Source: Candidatus Endomicrobiellum cubanum (GTDB lineage: Bacteria; Elusimicrobiota; Endomicrobiia; Endomicrobiales; Endomicrobiaceae). Taken from it: 64,000 nt of DNA. The position numbers and the translations under genes are program-made. The first letter of the stretch is position 1. Every line of letters begins with the position of its first letter. Positions 24,131-33,889 of the stretch are shown in pieces. The notes under the pieces are model-generated. The model searched no databases. It was not told where the DNA came from and worked only from the letters and a program-made list of their open reading frames with translations. The stretch spans positions 1 to 64,000 of the forward strand of contig JAISYS010000042.1 in assembly GCA_031269735.1 (NCBI GenBank), in the 5' to 3' direction.

Positions 24131-26428
24131 TTACTTTATTTGCAATTCTCGACTTTTTAACTCATTTTGCTCGCCAAACAACAAATTACCAAAAAATCTA
24201 CTTAGATAACCTACTGTCGTAAATCTAGTATAATCATTAGCACGTACTAGTGCATTACGAAAATAAAAGGAATGCTGTTCAAACACATCAGTAGACACAT
24301 TGTACCCAAAAGTCCTGAGATACTTTATCGCAAACACAACTACAGTTCGGGTATTGCCTTCTTCAAAAGGGTGTACATGCCAAATATCGGCTATAAATCG
24401 ACAAATCTTCTCCACTCTGGTACATAGTTCCAGTTTACCATAATCAACATCTTTCTCTCTATCAAATACATAATTTATAAATGTAGATATATACTTATAC
24501 TCAGCATACTGTACACTGTCTCCGTTAAGTACCCACTCTTTCTTGTAAATATTATACTTGCGCAATTGCCCAGCAGACTCATAAATACCCTCAAATAGTT
24601 GATTATGAATAGAGATTAGTCCCTCAAGCGAAAGACTAAACTCGCTATTAGATAATATCTGAGGAATACGCTCAGCTACTTTTTCTGCTGCCTCTATACC
24701 GTTTTCATATTTACCACTTTCAATTTTGTTAGTATAGTAAGCAGTACTAACTTGGTCTACTCGTTTTTCATATTGCAGTAATTGCATGTCAATTATTTCA
24801 CTCGCAATGTCACACTTCTTTTTATTATGCGCAACACCCATACAAAGAACTTTCCCTTGTAAGCCCGCATAGTACCTCTTTTCTTTTATCTGGCTTAAAG
24901 CTTGGATTTTTAGTTTCGCAGTATCCTCACCTTGCTTAAACTCTATTATTATATGAGGATGATTCTGGCGTAAAGATTCCATTCTAATATCGCTTCTACC
25001 ATCACCAGTTTCAAGATTGCTTGTTATACTATAATAGTTATCAAGAGTTAGACCCATACCAAGAAAAAGCATGTGATAGGCATTTTCCTTAGTGTCATAA
25101 TAACTTGTACAACTAAGCACAATATCTCTGTAGGCATTGGTAAAACCATTCATATCACCGTTAGTTAAACAACGAAGCATAGCGTTCGTCTTCGAAATTC
25201 CAAATCTAGCCTGCTCAGCAAACATGCGTTGTAATTCTCTTTTTACTTCATTATTAGGAATTTTTGCAGTTACATATACACTTCCCATATCATATTCTAT
25301 TTGGGCTGCAGTTATATACCCTGTATTAATCAAAAGCCCCCATAATGTGTCAGAGTCTGACCGCTCGGCATACGCCGTTTTCAAATTCGCTGTAACCGTA
25401 ACCTCCCCTTTTTCCAACATTTTATAATAAGCATCAGTAAAATCCAGCGGAGCCTCGCTCATCAATTTTGTTACCATCATATTAGACGATGTATTTACCC
25501 AATAGGGCTCCAATACTTTATTACGTGTGTAATTCAAAATAGACCAAGGATTATAAATGTTGTTACCATCAACAACATAGCCGTCATACATCCGTCGGAC
25601 GCCTTCTGTTAATTCAATCCCATAATAAGAAAGTAGGTTTTCTGTCTCTTTTTCTGTCAATCCGAAGTGGGCAGCATATATTTTGTCCAAAATTGTATAG
25701 ACAGCTGGGTTATTTAATTTTGAGAAAATACTTTCTTTAGCTACTCGTTGTATCCCAGTTAAAATCGCTCTGTCTAAATTTTTATTACTCTTGAGAGCAT
25801 CACCTAAAAACCCAGAGAAAAAAGTGTCTATCTGTTTCTTATAGTTATTCTCATAAGCAGACATAATAGGGGTATCGTATTCATCTATAAGTAGTAAAGG
25901 CTTTTTATCATACAGGCTTTTTGCTACCTCAGTCAATGTTAGTAGACTATATTTTATATGGTCAAAACTAATTTCTTTTGCTCGAAGACAGTGATATAGT
26001 GTTTCCAATCTCCAATACTGCGAATCCTCGAAATCAACTTTGTTACTTCGTGCTAATTTATAATACCGCGAAACTTCTGGTTCTATAACAGCGCATAAAC
26101 TTCCAAGTAAACCCTCCGCTGTATTTGATTCACAACCTTTGAAGGAAAAATATATCACTGGCTTAGTGTTCATCTCAGCCATATATTTAGTATCGCTTAT
26201 TTTTAGCCCTGCAAATAGTTTTTTACTATCTACAGTTATATCAAAAAACTCTTGAAGCATAGTCATATTTAAAGTTTTACCAAAGCGCCTCGGTCTTGTT
26301 ATAAGAGTAACTTCATCACCACCATCTAAAAAATCGTGAATTAACATAGTTTTATCCACATAATAATAATTATCTTCAATTATCTTGCGGAAATAATCTA
26401 CACCTATTGGTATCTTTTTCTTCTCCAT
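24131..26428 (-). CDS. AAA-ATPase / PD-(D/E)XK / Fic three-domain fusion protein
   Basis: The protein has 765 aa in three parts. Residues 5-300 are the AAA-ATPase-like (DUF1703) domain, with Walker A TRPRRFGKTLN at 45-55 and Walker B LLLIDEYDTP near 180. Residues 440-550 are the PDDEXK_9 nuclease-like domain, with GRSD, IIIEFK and then GVAHNKKKCD. Residues 565-765 are a Fic domain with flap AGQLRKYNI and loop HPFEEGNTR at 686-694. The first two domains normally form a complete protein of about 520-560 aa, so the Fic domain is an addition. All visible catalytic residues are present. It is a paralogue of the next gene upstream. Confidence 0.85.
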   Translation of the reverse strand: MEKKKIPIGVDYFRKIIEDNYYYVDKTMLIHDFLDGGDEVTLITRPRRFGKTLNMTMLQEFFDITVDSKKLFAGLKISDTKYMAEMNTKPVIYFSFKGCESNTAEGLLGSLCAVIEPEVSRYYKLARSNKVDFEDSQYWRLETLYHCLRAKEISFDHIKYSLLTLTEVAKSLYDKKPLLLIDEYDTPIMSAYENNYKKQIDTFFSGFLGDALKSNKNLDRAILTGIQRVAKESIFSKLNNPAVYTILDKIYAAHFGLTEKETENLLSYYGIELTEGVRRMYDGYVVDGNNIYNPWSILNYTRNKVLEPYWVNTSSNMMVTKLMSEAPLDFTDAYYKMLEKGEVTVTANLKTAYAERSDSDTLWGLLINTGYITAAQIEYDMGSVYVTAKIPNNEVKRELQRMFAEQARFGISKTNAMLRCLTNGDMNGFTNAYRDIVLSCTSYYDTKENAYHMLFLGMGLTLDNYYSITSNLETGDGRSDIRMESLRQNHPHIIIEFKQGEDTAKLKIQALSQIKEKRYYAGLQGKVLCMGVAHNKKKCDIASEIIDMQLLQYEKRVDQVSTAYYTNKIESGKYENGIEAAEKVAERIPQILSNSEFSLSLEGLISIHNQLFEGIYESAGQLRKYNIYKKEWVLNGDSVQYAEYKYISTFINYVFDREKDVDYGKLELCTRVEKICRFIADIWHVHPFEEGNTRTVVVFAIKYLRTFGYNVSTDVFEQHSFYFRNALVRANDYTRFTTVGYLSRFFGNLLFGEQNELKSRELQIK

Positions 26429-26482
26429 GTTTATTCACCTTTCTGTTAACTAGTTTCAATTAAAAACTCATTAAAATCTTTC

Positions 26483-28783
26483 TTACTTTATTTGCAACTC
26501 TCTACTTTTTAACTCATTCTGTTCACCAAATAATAAATTATCAAAAAACCTATTTAAATAACTCACTGTTATAGACCTAACATAATCATTTGCACGTACT
26601 AAAGCATTACGGAAATAGAAGGAATGCTTCTCAAATTCTTCATTAGACACATCAAACCCAAAAGTACGAAGATATTTTATTACGAACATAACAATAACTC
26701 GCGTATTACCTCCTTCAAAGGGATGAATATGCCAAATATCAGCTATAAATCTACAAATCTGCTCTACTGTGGCACGTGAGTCCAACTTACTATAATCAAC
26801 AGTTCTCTCTTTATCAAAGGCATACTTTATAAAAGTATGTATATAAGTAGAATCAGCATATTGTATACTGTCCCCATTAAGTATCCACTCTTTCTTATAA
26901 ATGTTGTACTTTCGTATTTTTCCAGCAGACGCATAAATACCATCAAATAGCTGATTATGAATATAGGCTAACTCCTCAAACGAAAGATTAAACTCGCTAT
27001 CAGATAATACGTAAGGAATACGCTCAGCTACTTTATTTGCTACTTCTATACTGTTTTCATATTTACCGTTTTCTAACTTATTAATATAATAATCGATACT
27101 AAATTGCTCTACTTGGTTTTCATGACGCATTAATTGTGTGTCAATTATTTCACTTGCGATATCACATATCTTCTTATTATGCGCTACACCAAGACAAAGT
27201 ATTTTTCCTTGCAGACCAGCATAATATCGCTTCTCCTTTATTTGACTTAACGCTTGGCTTTTTAGCTTTGTAATATCTTCACCTTGCTTGAATTCTATTA
27301 CTATGTGTAGATGATTCTGGCGTAAAGACTCCATTCTAATGTCGCTTCGACCATCGCCAGTTTCAAGATTACTGGTAATCTTATAGTAGTTATCTAACGT
27401 AAGAATCATTCCAAGGAAAAGCATATGATAGGCATTCTCCTTTGCATCGTAATAACTTGTACATCTAAGTACAATATCTTTATATACTTTTGAGAATTCA
27501 TCAATATTACCTTCCGTTAAAGCTTCAAGCATGTCATCCAGAGCAGAAGAAGTTAATTGTGTCTGTTCGGCAAATATTTGTTGTAATTCCTTTTTAACTT
27601 CATTATTTGGTATTTTAATTATTAAACGATTATACGAAATTTTTGAGCTAACAGCTGTCAAATAACCAGTGTTAAGTAACAGCCCCCATAAAGTAGCGGC
27701 ACTGGCTTGTTCAGCATACGCTGTTTCTAAATTTACCGTTACAGTAATCTCGCCTTCTTTAAGCATTTTATGATAATTATCCGTGAAATCTCGCGTAGCC
27801 TCACTCATCAGTTTTCTTACCATAGTGTTGGATGACGTATTAACCCAGTATGGCTTTAACACTTGCATTTCAGCATAATTCAAAATAGACCAAGGATTAT
27901 AAATATTAGTACCATCGATGATATAACCATTATACATGCGCCGGACGCCTTCGGTTAATTCCATCCCATAGTAAGAGAGAAGTTGTTCTGTCTCTCTCTC
28001 TGTCAACCCAAAATAAGCGGCATATTTTTTATCTAAAATCGTATAGACAGAGAGATTGTTTAATTTGGAGAAAATGCTTTCTTTGGCTACTCGTTGTACT
28101 CCAGTTAAAATCGCTCTGTCCAAGTTTTCGTTATCCTTAAGGGCGGCACAGAGAAAACCTGAAAAAAAAGTAGAAACTTGGTCTCTGTAATTATTCTCAT
28201 AGGCAGACATGATGGGAGCATCATATTCGTCTATGAGTAACAGTGTTCTTTTATTATAAAGATTTTTTGCCACCTTGGTTAACATAAATAAACTAGATTT
28301 TAGTTGGTCGAAATTAATTTCTCTCGATTGTAGCAAGTCATTTAATCTTCTCAGTTCTTGATAAGGTGACTTATTGAAATTGGTATTTTTATCCAATAAT
28401 AAATTATAATACCGCGAAACTTCCGACTCCATGATGACACATAAACTTTCCAGCAAACCTGCCGAAGTGTTTGACTCACAATCTTTGAAAGAAAAAAATA
28501 TCACTGGTTTGGTGTTTATTTTGTCCATACATTTTGTATCACTTATTTCCAGACCTACGAACAATTTTTTGCTATCAACTGCCATATCAAAAAACTCTTT
28601 GAGCATAGTCATGTTAAGGGTCTTGCCAAAGCGCCTCGGTCTTGTAATTAGAGTAACCTTGCTGCCGGTGTTCAGAAAATCATGGATTAGCATAGTTTTG
28701 TCCACATAATAATAATTGTCTTCTATTATTTCGCGAAAAGAACTCACGCCTATTGGTATCCCTTTTTCCTTCATGCTACTCAC
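26483..28783 (-). CDS. AAA-ATPase / PD-(D/E)XK / Fic fusion, second copy with altered Fic loop
   Basis: The protein has 766 aa, colinear and clearly homologous with the downstream fusion over its whole length, so the two arose by tandem duplication. Walker A (TRPRRFGKTLN), Walker B (LLLIDEYDAP) and the nuclease GRSD/IVIEFK residues are intact. The Fic loop reads HPFEGGNTR, with Gly replacing the metal-binding Asp/Glu, so nucleotidyl transfer is probably lost or changed. The C-terminus (LLFGEQNELKSRELQIK) is identical in the two. Upstream lies 148 bases without a gene. Confidence 0.84.
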   Translation of the reverse strand: MSSMKEKGIPIGVSSFREIIEDNYYYVDKTMLIHDFLNTGSKVTLITRPRRFGKTLNMTMLKEFFDMAVDSKKLFVGLEISDTKCMDKINTKPVIFFSFKDCESNTSAGLLESLCVIMESEVSRYYNLLLDKNTNFNKSPYQELRRLNDLLQSREINFDQLKSSLFMLTKVAKNLYNKRTLLLIDEYDAPIMSAYENNYRDQVSTFFSGFLCAALKDNENLDRAILTGVQRVAKESIFSKLNNLSVYTILDKKYAAYFGLTERETEQLLSYYGMELTEGVRRMYNGYIIDGTNIYNPWSILNYAEMQVLKPYWVNTSSNTMVRKLMSEATRDFTDNYHKMLKEGEITVTVNLETAYAEQASAATLWGLLLNTGYLTAVSSKISYNRLIIKIPNNEVKKELQQIFAEQTQLTSSALDDMLEALTEGNIDEFSKVYKDIVLRCTSYYDAKENAYHMLFLGMILTLDNYYKITSNLETGDGRSDIRMESLRQNHLHIVIEFKQGEDITKLKSQALSQIKEKRYYAGLQGKILCLGVAHNKKICDIASEIIDTQLMRHENQVEQFSIDYYINKLENGKYENSIEVANKVAERIPYVLSDSEFNLSFEELAYIHNQLFDGIYASAGKIRKYNIYKKEWILNGDSIQYADSTYIHTFIKYAFDKERTVDYSKLDSRATVEQICRFIADIWHIHPFEGGNTRVIVMFVIKYLRTFGFDVSNEEFEKHSFYFRNALVRANDYVRSITVSYLNRFFDNLLFGEQNELKSRELQIK

Positions 28784-28930
28784 CCTTCTGTTTAATTCTT
28801 ATTTTATATTGTTTCATATATCAATTTTATATCCAGCAAAGTGATTATACCACATGTATATGGATTGGTTCTAAATTTGCTACTATAAACTCATCACTAT
28901 AAAAAGAAAATAAACCAAAACAAAACAAAA

Positions 28931-29200
28931 CTAGGCATAAATAATACCATCCTTAGCTATCTTTTCTATACTACGTTTATTATCCTTACATAGAGATACA
29001 ATCCATCTCATTTCTTCGTCAGAAAATCCTTCTCTTGTTTTTATTACAAGATTTGGCATCTCTATAGTACATTTTTTGAATCCAAAAACAGGGTCTGGAA
29101 GTTCAAAAGAGACATTTATAATATCATCGCACGCAATAAGGACACCTTGTAATTCCCTACCTTGCATATAAAATGTACCAAAGGGTAACAACTTAGACAT
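28931..29200 (-). CDS. Small paralogous family protein, copy 4
   Basis: The protein has 89 aa: NVSFELPDPVFGFKKCTIEMPNLVIKTREGFSDEEMRWIVSLCKDNKRSI. It shares the P-x-x-x-x-x-x-x-x-GFS/N-x-E-E-x and C-terminal C-x-x-N/R-x-R-S pattern with three genes near 14-15 kb. It stands alone here, beside a GNAT gene. Function unknown. It ends in TAG. Confidence 0.5.
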   Translation of the reverse strand: MSKLLPFGTFYMQGRELQGVLIACDDIINVSFELPDPVFGFKKCTIEMPNLVIKTREGFSDEEMRWIVSLCKDNKRSIEKIAKDGIIYA

Positions 29201-29217
29201 CCTTTTTAACTCCCCTT

Positions 29218-29757
29218 CTAAATCTTTTTAATAAACATAATAGCTGTACATTTACATGGTGGAGCTCCACACACTTTACATTTATATTTTTTACACAACG
29301 ATTCATACTTCCAGTATTCCTTTATTTCATCTTCAGCATAAAAGCCAAACTTATTCAACAACTCTACTATATAATCACTTCTACAATACTTCCGTATAGG
29401 AAATACAATAATATTGCATTTAGATTTTATTAAATTCACACATGCTGCTCCTAATAAACGACTACCAATACCTCTAAACCTAAATAAGCTGTCTACTAAC
29501 AAAACACTTATCTTACCTTGAATAAATTCAGTACCCTTACCATGCAATGGATTATATGAATCTATATATAAAATATCATAGGCAATAAATCCTAGCACAT
29601 CATCAGCATTACAAGCTACTTCAATTTTACTGTATGGAATAACACCAGAATACATATTATTAAAATACCTCTTCAATAATGACTCTGATAACCGTAATGT
29701 AGCTGGTGTAACATCCTGAATTGAATAATTATCGTATGACATAAGATTGTTACTCAT
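29218..29757 (-). CDS. GNAT-like acetyltransferase with C-terminal Cys cluster
   Basis: The protein has 179 aa. The acetyl-CoA loop is seen in VDSLFRFRGIGSRLL near residue 90, followed by a helix and LLNKFGFYAEDE, as in GNAT proteins. The C-terminal CKKYKCKVCGAPPCKC is a probable zinc-binding knuckle not found in ordinary GNATs. Substrate unknown. Confidence 0.6.
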   Translation of the reverse strand: MSNNLMSYDNYSIQDVTPATLRLSESLLKRYFNNMYSGVIPYSKIEVACNADDVLGFIAYDILYIDSYNPLHGKGTEFIQGKISVLLVDSLFRFRGIGSRLLGAACVNLIKSKCNIIVFPIRKYCRSDYIVELLNKFGFYAEDEIKEYWKYESLCKKYKCKVCGAPPCKCTAIMFIKKI

Positions 29758-29765
29758 ACTACCTT

Positions 29766-30122
29766 CTATTCTTCTAAATTAAACCTAATTGGTTTCAGAA
29801 ACAATACGTTACCAATTGGTACACCAGACTGTAAAGTTATTGTATCCCAACCAACATTTTTTAGATGTAAAACTAATTCATTTTCGATATCTTCCGTCAT
29901 AATTATAGAATTATCCTGTACGACTAGTTTACTGCCTTCAAGCGACCGAATTAACATTATTTCTTCATTTAATTCAAACATTAATCCAGTGGTAACTGTT
30001 ACCTCACACATAGAATACACTTCTAAAGGTTCTTTAAGATAGGCACTTAAGATAAATATATAGCCTTCCTTATCTACGCTATAGGGTAATACTGCATCTT
30101 GGTATAGCTTAACAACGTTCAC
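29766..30122 (-). CDS. dUTPase-fold protein without catalytic motif
   Basis: The protein has 118 aa. The layout follows dUTPase/dCTP deaminase beta folds: VTVTTGLMFEL (the TGL strand), MLIRSLEG (the RS element), ELVLHLKNVGWDTITLQSGVPIGNVLFL (the N-x-G and IGQ-like strands). The catalytic GxIDxxY motif is replaced by a sequence without the Asp-Tyr pair. I infer a structural relative that does not cleave dUTP; dUTPase-like regulatory proteins exist on other mobile elements. The GTG start is seven bases after GGAG. Confidence 0.5.
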   Translation of the reverse strand: MNVVKLYQDAVLPYSVDKEGYIFILSAYLKEPLEVYSMCEVTVTTGLMFELNEEIMLIRSLEGSKLVVQDNSIIMTEDIENELVLHLKNVGWDTITLQSGVPIGNVLFLKPIRFNLEE

Positions 30123-30177
30123 CTAATTTCTCCTTTCTAATTTATTTTAATTTTATTAAGTATACCCAAAAATAAGA

Positions 30178-32220
30178 TTATTCTTTCACGCTATATACTA
30201 AATTCTGTACAATAGTGGGGCCTCCAAAAATAAATACATTCTCTAATTCTATTTTTAATAATCGCATTCTTTCATCCATATTAAAATGGACGGAATTATC
30301 TGCAAGTAGTATAGAACTATCACTTATAGCGGCTAAACTGGCACCTGCTAGAGCGTCAGGAAAATTTTTACCAGTAGCTAAGGCTATAGATTTTTCTTTC
30401 CATTCCGTTACGCCAACGCCAGTAAATTCACCCATATTCTCAAAAATCAACCAAGAAGTTTCATACCTGTCTGCTCCACCTATACGTGTAACAGACTTTA
30501 CACCTAAATCTTTAAGCTGAGTAACCACTGCATCAGAGATAGCACCTTTTCCACCTACTATAATAGCTTCTTGAATATTATATTTATTCAACACATCAAT
30601 AGCGCTCTGTATCAATTCATCTTTTCCAGAATATAAAATGGGCAACCATGCTTTTGCTGCTAAAGGCGCTGCCGATAACGCATCTGCATACACATCATTA
30701 CTTGCTATAACTACTTTAGTAAACGGTATAGTTTTTCTTAACTCTATAGCCAAGTTACTGGCTGGAATATGAACCACATTAAATTTACTCAACTCTGTGT
30801 CTACTATATACTGAAATCTCGAATTACCATCAATTAAATACACAGTGCTTGGATTTAATCTATTTAATTCTCTTAAAACTATGGAATCAATGCTATCTGT
30901 TTTACTCAAAAGCAGAGGCGCTTGCTTGGAATATGCAAAAGTTACAGCGGCTAAAGCATCGTTAAATACATCACCGTTAGCTATAACAACATTTTCCACT
31001 CGTTTGTTTGGATTACTAGCCTTATACTCTTTTTCAAATTGCACACTAATACGCTCTGACGTGCCATATCTATCATTACCATACAATCTAGTAGCTGCTT
31101 TAGTAACAAATGGCCCATTAAGCAACCCCTGTGTAACTCCATATCGAGACGTGGTTACTTCTACATATCTATCAGACACCACTTTACCAAAAACTGTTAG
31201 GTAATAATCATCACGTTGAATCAGTAATTTATAACCACTAGGTATTCTATTGAAATCTTCAACTGCTATATACACTCTATTATTCACTATTGGGACTTTT
31301 AAGTTTGTATTCAACCCCTCATACATTAATCTGACGTATCTATCGCCTTTATCTGTAGTATTCTCTATATACTTTGAATATTTATCAATTTGAGATTGTT
31401 GCCAAGAATTAGACATCCCTTCTTTTCCAATAACTATAACAGGCTTTTCTATATCATAATATATTACAGCATTATCATCCCAAGCCGCTACAGCTATATT
31501 TGTAAAAATCTGCTCTGCATCTACACATAATCGACCATCAATTGTTCGCACATTCAAATTGGCCACATAATCATTAGTTACATGCGTAACAGAACTTGTT
31601 ACAGAAGAAATCAATGACGATTCTGGCTCTTCTAAATTAGCATCATCTGCAACGACAAATACTCTCACATAAAAATCAGGAGCACCCAATTTTATCTTGT
31701 ACATAACGTTTTCAGTCCTACACTGCAATGTATAATTATGGTCTACTAATCTATACAAATTATAAGATTGAGATTCTGACGATTGAACAGACTCTAATAT
31801 TACACGACCATTTACTAAAGAGTAACCTTTAACTGTCTCAATAGTTAAATTATAAACATTCTCTGAACCAGAAAATTCTATTAAAGAACCTTTCTTAACA
31901 AATAAAATAGAGTCAGTGCCGAATTCACTATCTTTTATAACTCCAAGCACTCTTACAAACCCAGATTCCCCATCTGTAACAAAACTATCATCTTCTCTTG
32001 TTATTTGATTAACTTCATATAATACTTCGCGTAACTCACTATTTTTCATTACATATCTAGTAATCCAGCTCACATCGTCATAAACATCTTCTCCACTCAC
32101 ATATGGAAGATGCTCAGAACCACTCTCTTTATCTCCTATCATATCAAAAGTATCATAGTCAGCATATAGGGGCAATGTGAATAAAAATAACAAGACACAT
32201 AATACAATTAACTTTTTCAT
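30178..32220 (-). CDS. Secreted cell-wall-binding protein with CWB2 repeats
   Basis: The protein has 680 aa. A signal peptide (MKKLIVLCVLLFLFTLPLYA) is followed by a beta-rich region resembling copper-amine-oxidase N-domains, and from about residue 385 three CWB2 modules with hallmark sequences (RLYGNDRYGTSERIS, VYADALSAAPLAA, RIGGADRYETSW, FPDALAGASLAA). CWB2 triplets bind anionic wall polymers in clostridia. It is translationally coupled to the upstream lipoprotein. It probably displays a surface function connected to transfer or adhesion. Confidence 0.88.
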   Translation of the reverse strand: MKKLIVLCVLLFLFTLPLYADYDTFDMIGDKESGSEHLPYVSGEDVYDDVSWITRYVMKNSELREVLYEVNQITREDDSFVTDGESGFVRVLGVIKDSEFGTDSILFVKKGSLIEFSGSENVYNLTIETVKGYSLVNGRVILESVQSSESQSYNLYRLVDHNYTLQCRTENVMYKIKLGAPDFYVRVFVVADDANLEEPESSLISSVTSSVTHVTNDYVANLNVRTIDGRLCVDAEQIFTNIAVAAWDDNAVIYYDIEKPVIVIGKEGMSNSWQQSQIDKYSKYIENTTDKGDRYVRLMYEGLNTNLKVPIVNNRVYIAVEDFNRIPSGYKLLIQRDDYYLTVFGKVVSDRYVEVTTSRYGVTQGLLNGPFVTKAATRLYGNDRYGTSERISVQFEKEYKASNPNKRVENVVIANGDVFNDALAAVTFAYSKQAPLLLSKTDSIDSIVLRELNRLNPSTVYLIDGNSRFQYIVDTELSKFNVVHIPASNLAIELRKTIPFTKVVIASNDVYADALSAAPLAAKAWLPILYSGKDELIQSAIDVLNKYNIQEAIIVGGKGAISDAVVTQLKDLGVKSVTRIGGADRYETSWLIFENMGEFTGVGVTEWKEKSIALATGKNFPDALAGASLAAISDSSILLADNSVHFNMDERMRLLKIELENVFIFGGPTIVQNLVYSVKE

Positions 32221-33290
32221 TCTACAGTCTCCTCTTGAATTACAAAACTAAATTTAGATAAATTCTTATAAGAATGTTTATAAGTTTCAAGCAATATTAC
32301 ATTTATATATGGACTATCATTATTTTGTGAAGGCGTAACTCTAAAATTACACACCACTTCTTTTGTAGCCCCAGCATTTACTTCAGAAAAATAAGGGTCT
32401 ACTATTGTCTTATTTCCATTCCCAAATGTTATATAAATACGCTTATTATATCCATTTTTTACTTGAAAATAATAAGAGTAAACTCCTTCGCTGTAGTAAT
32501 AATCAATGTTTTCTATATTCACATTACCTGTATCGTAAATAATCTTTTCATTATCTGAACTCGCTGGGGCTTCATACACAGTATCTACAGATTCAATTTT
32601 ATACTCAATATCTTCACGAAATAATTCAACTTCTTCTTCATTGCCCACTACGGTAAAAGATATACTATCTTCAATAATGGGTAATGTTAATTCTTTATTT
32701 TCTGGTAAAGACATTGTAGTTTCAGAATAGATAAAATTCAATACTATACCCTCAGTCTTGGCTACCAAATCTAAAGTAACAACAGCTTCATTTCCACTAG
32801 GAGAAATACTATACTTAACCAAATTAAGAGTAGCGAAATCATTATCTAACAACTCTATAACCTTACCTGTAGTTTCTACTGAAACAGTTATTAACTCTCG
32901 TATTTTTTCATTGCCGTCAACGTCAATAACTGAAATGTAAAAAGATGCAGAAGATTCATTCATGGGTACTTCTATTAACTCTGTATCTTTATTACCTATA
33001 AACGAATTATCTTCTAGCAATAACTCTACATCAACAATGTCTTCAGATTTTACATATATACCCAACTGCAATAAAACTTTGGAGGCTACTTCATCTACAA
33101 TATCATTCACAAGCGTTACATCTACATCATCACTAGCATACAATATTTCTCCATCTTGCTCAACAGCAACCGTGTCTACCACATTCTCTGTATCGGGAAT
33201 GTCTGCTTCTTCGTCCTTGTTAAACACATTCTGTACTACTGAACAACCTGAAATACATATTGCCAAAATGATAATCAAAATTAAACGCAT
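32217..33290 (-). CDS. Lipoprotein
   Basis: The protein has 357 aa. The N-terminus MRLILIIILAICISGCSVV has a lipobox (ISGC) with the modified Cys at position 16. An acidic linker and several beta-rich repeats follow; no named domain is seen. AGGAG lies five bases before ATG. It overlaps the CWB2 gene by 4 bases and probably acts with it at the cell surface. Confidence 0.75.
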   Translation of the reverse strand: MRLILIIILAICISGCSVVQNVFNKDEEADIPDTENVVDTVAVEQDGEILYASDDVDVTLVNDIVDEVASKVLLQLGIYVKSEDIVDVELLLEDNSFIGNKDTELIEVPMNESSASFYISVIDVDGNEKIRELITVSVETTGKVIELLDNDFATLNLVKYSISPSGNEAVVTLDLVAKTEGIVLNFIYSETTMSLPENKELTLPIIEDSISFTVVGNEEEVELFREDIEYKIESVDTVYEAPASSDNEKIIYDTGNVNIENIDYYYSEGVYSYYFQVKNGYNKRIYITFGNGNKTIVDPYFSEVNAGATKEVVCNFRVTPSQNNDSPYINVILLETYKHSYKNLSKFSFVIQEETVE

Positions 33291-33298
33291 AGAAACTC

Positions 33299-33883
33299 CT
33301 AAGATACAGACTTTTCGATTACAATTTGTGCTATAGCTGGGTTATCAACTTGTTGCACACACACTAACTCTATAAAATCCTCACTATATTCATCCAAATT
33401 CAAAGTGTAAGTTGAATTATTATACTTAAACCATAACATCAATAACTCTCTTATCACCTCGAAATTCCCCTGTCTAAATGGATGTATATTATAAAAAGCA
33501 GATAGAATTTTACTAACATTAGATACTAATTCCACTCTATCAGATGAGTATTCATCAAACAATAGTAATAAATCTTGCAATCTTGACGATATTTCCTCAT
33601 AATCACAAAAAACACTATGGATATTATCTTCATCCATATAAAAGTTGCCTTTACGAAAAGACCCTGCCCAATTCACCAAATCCCTAAATAAAGCTTTATG
33701 CACATTTTTAACATGTGTGACAGTAAACTTTCCATGTACAGGATTAACTCTAAAATCTTTTATTTTTGCATCAATATATATCTTATACATATCGACATAC
33801 TCATCAAAAAGTATAACATTACACTTATTTTTCAATATTGAGCTTCCTGCATAACAATAAGAATCTGGTTGTTGATAAAACAT
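33299..33883 (-). CDS. Degenerate Fic-family protein
   Basis: The protein has 194 aa and resembles the Fic toxin at 22447-23094 throughout (CYAGSSILKNK vs CYTGTFILKNK, RVNPVHGKF vs RVNPVRGKF, WAGSFRKGNF). The catalytic loop is HPFRQGNFEV at 134-143, with the acidic residue, the second Gly and the Arg all replaced. Activity is probably lost. The gene upstream is unrelated to VbhA. Confidence 0.78.
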   Translation of the reverse strand: MFYQQPDSYCYAGSSILKNKCNVILFDEYVDMYKIYIDAKIKDFRVNPVHGKFTVTHVKNVHKALFRDLVNWAGSFRKGNFYMDEDNIHSVFCDYEEISSRLQDLLLLFDEYSSDRVELVSNVSKILSAFYNIHPFRQGNFEVIRELLMLWFKYNNSTYTLNLDEYSEDFIELVCVQQVDNPAIAQIVIEKSVS

Positions 33884-33889
33884 TTAACT

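Noticed and set aside
30845-31204. Plus-strand open frames such as those at 30845-31204, 9394-9813 and 37070-37438
   Set aside because: They lie antisense within well-supported minus-strand genes, have no ribosome binding sites, and encode no recognisable domain; they are shadow frames.
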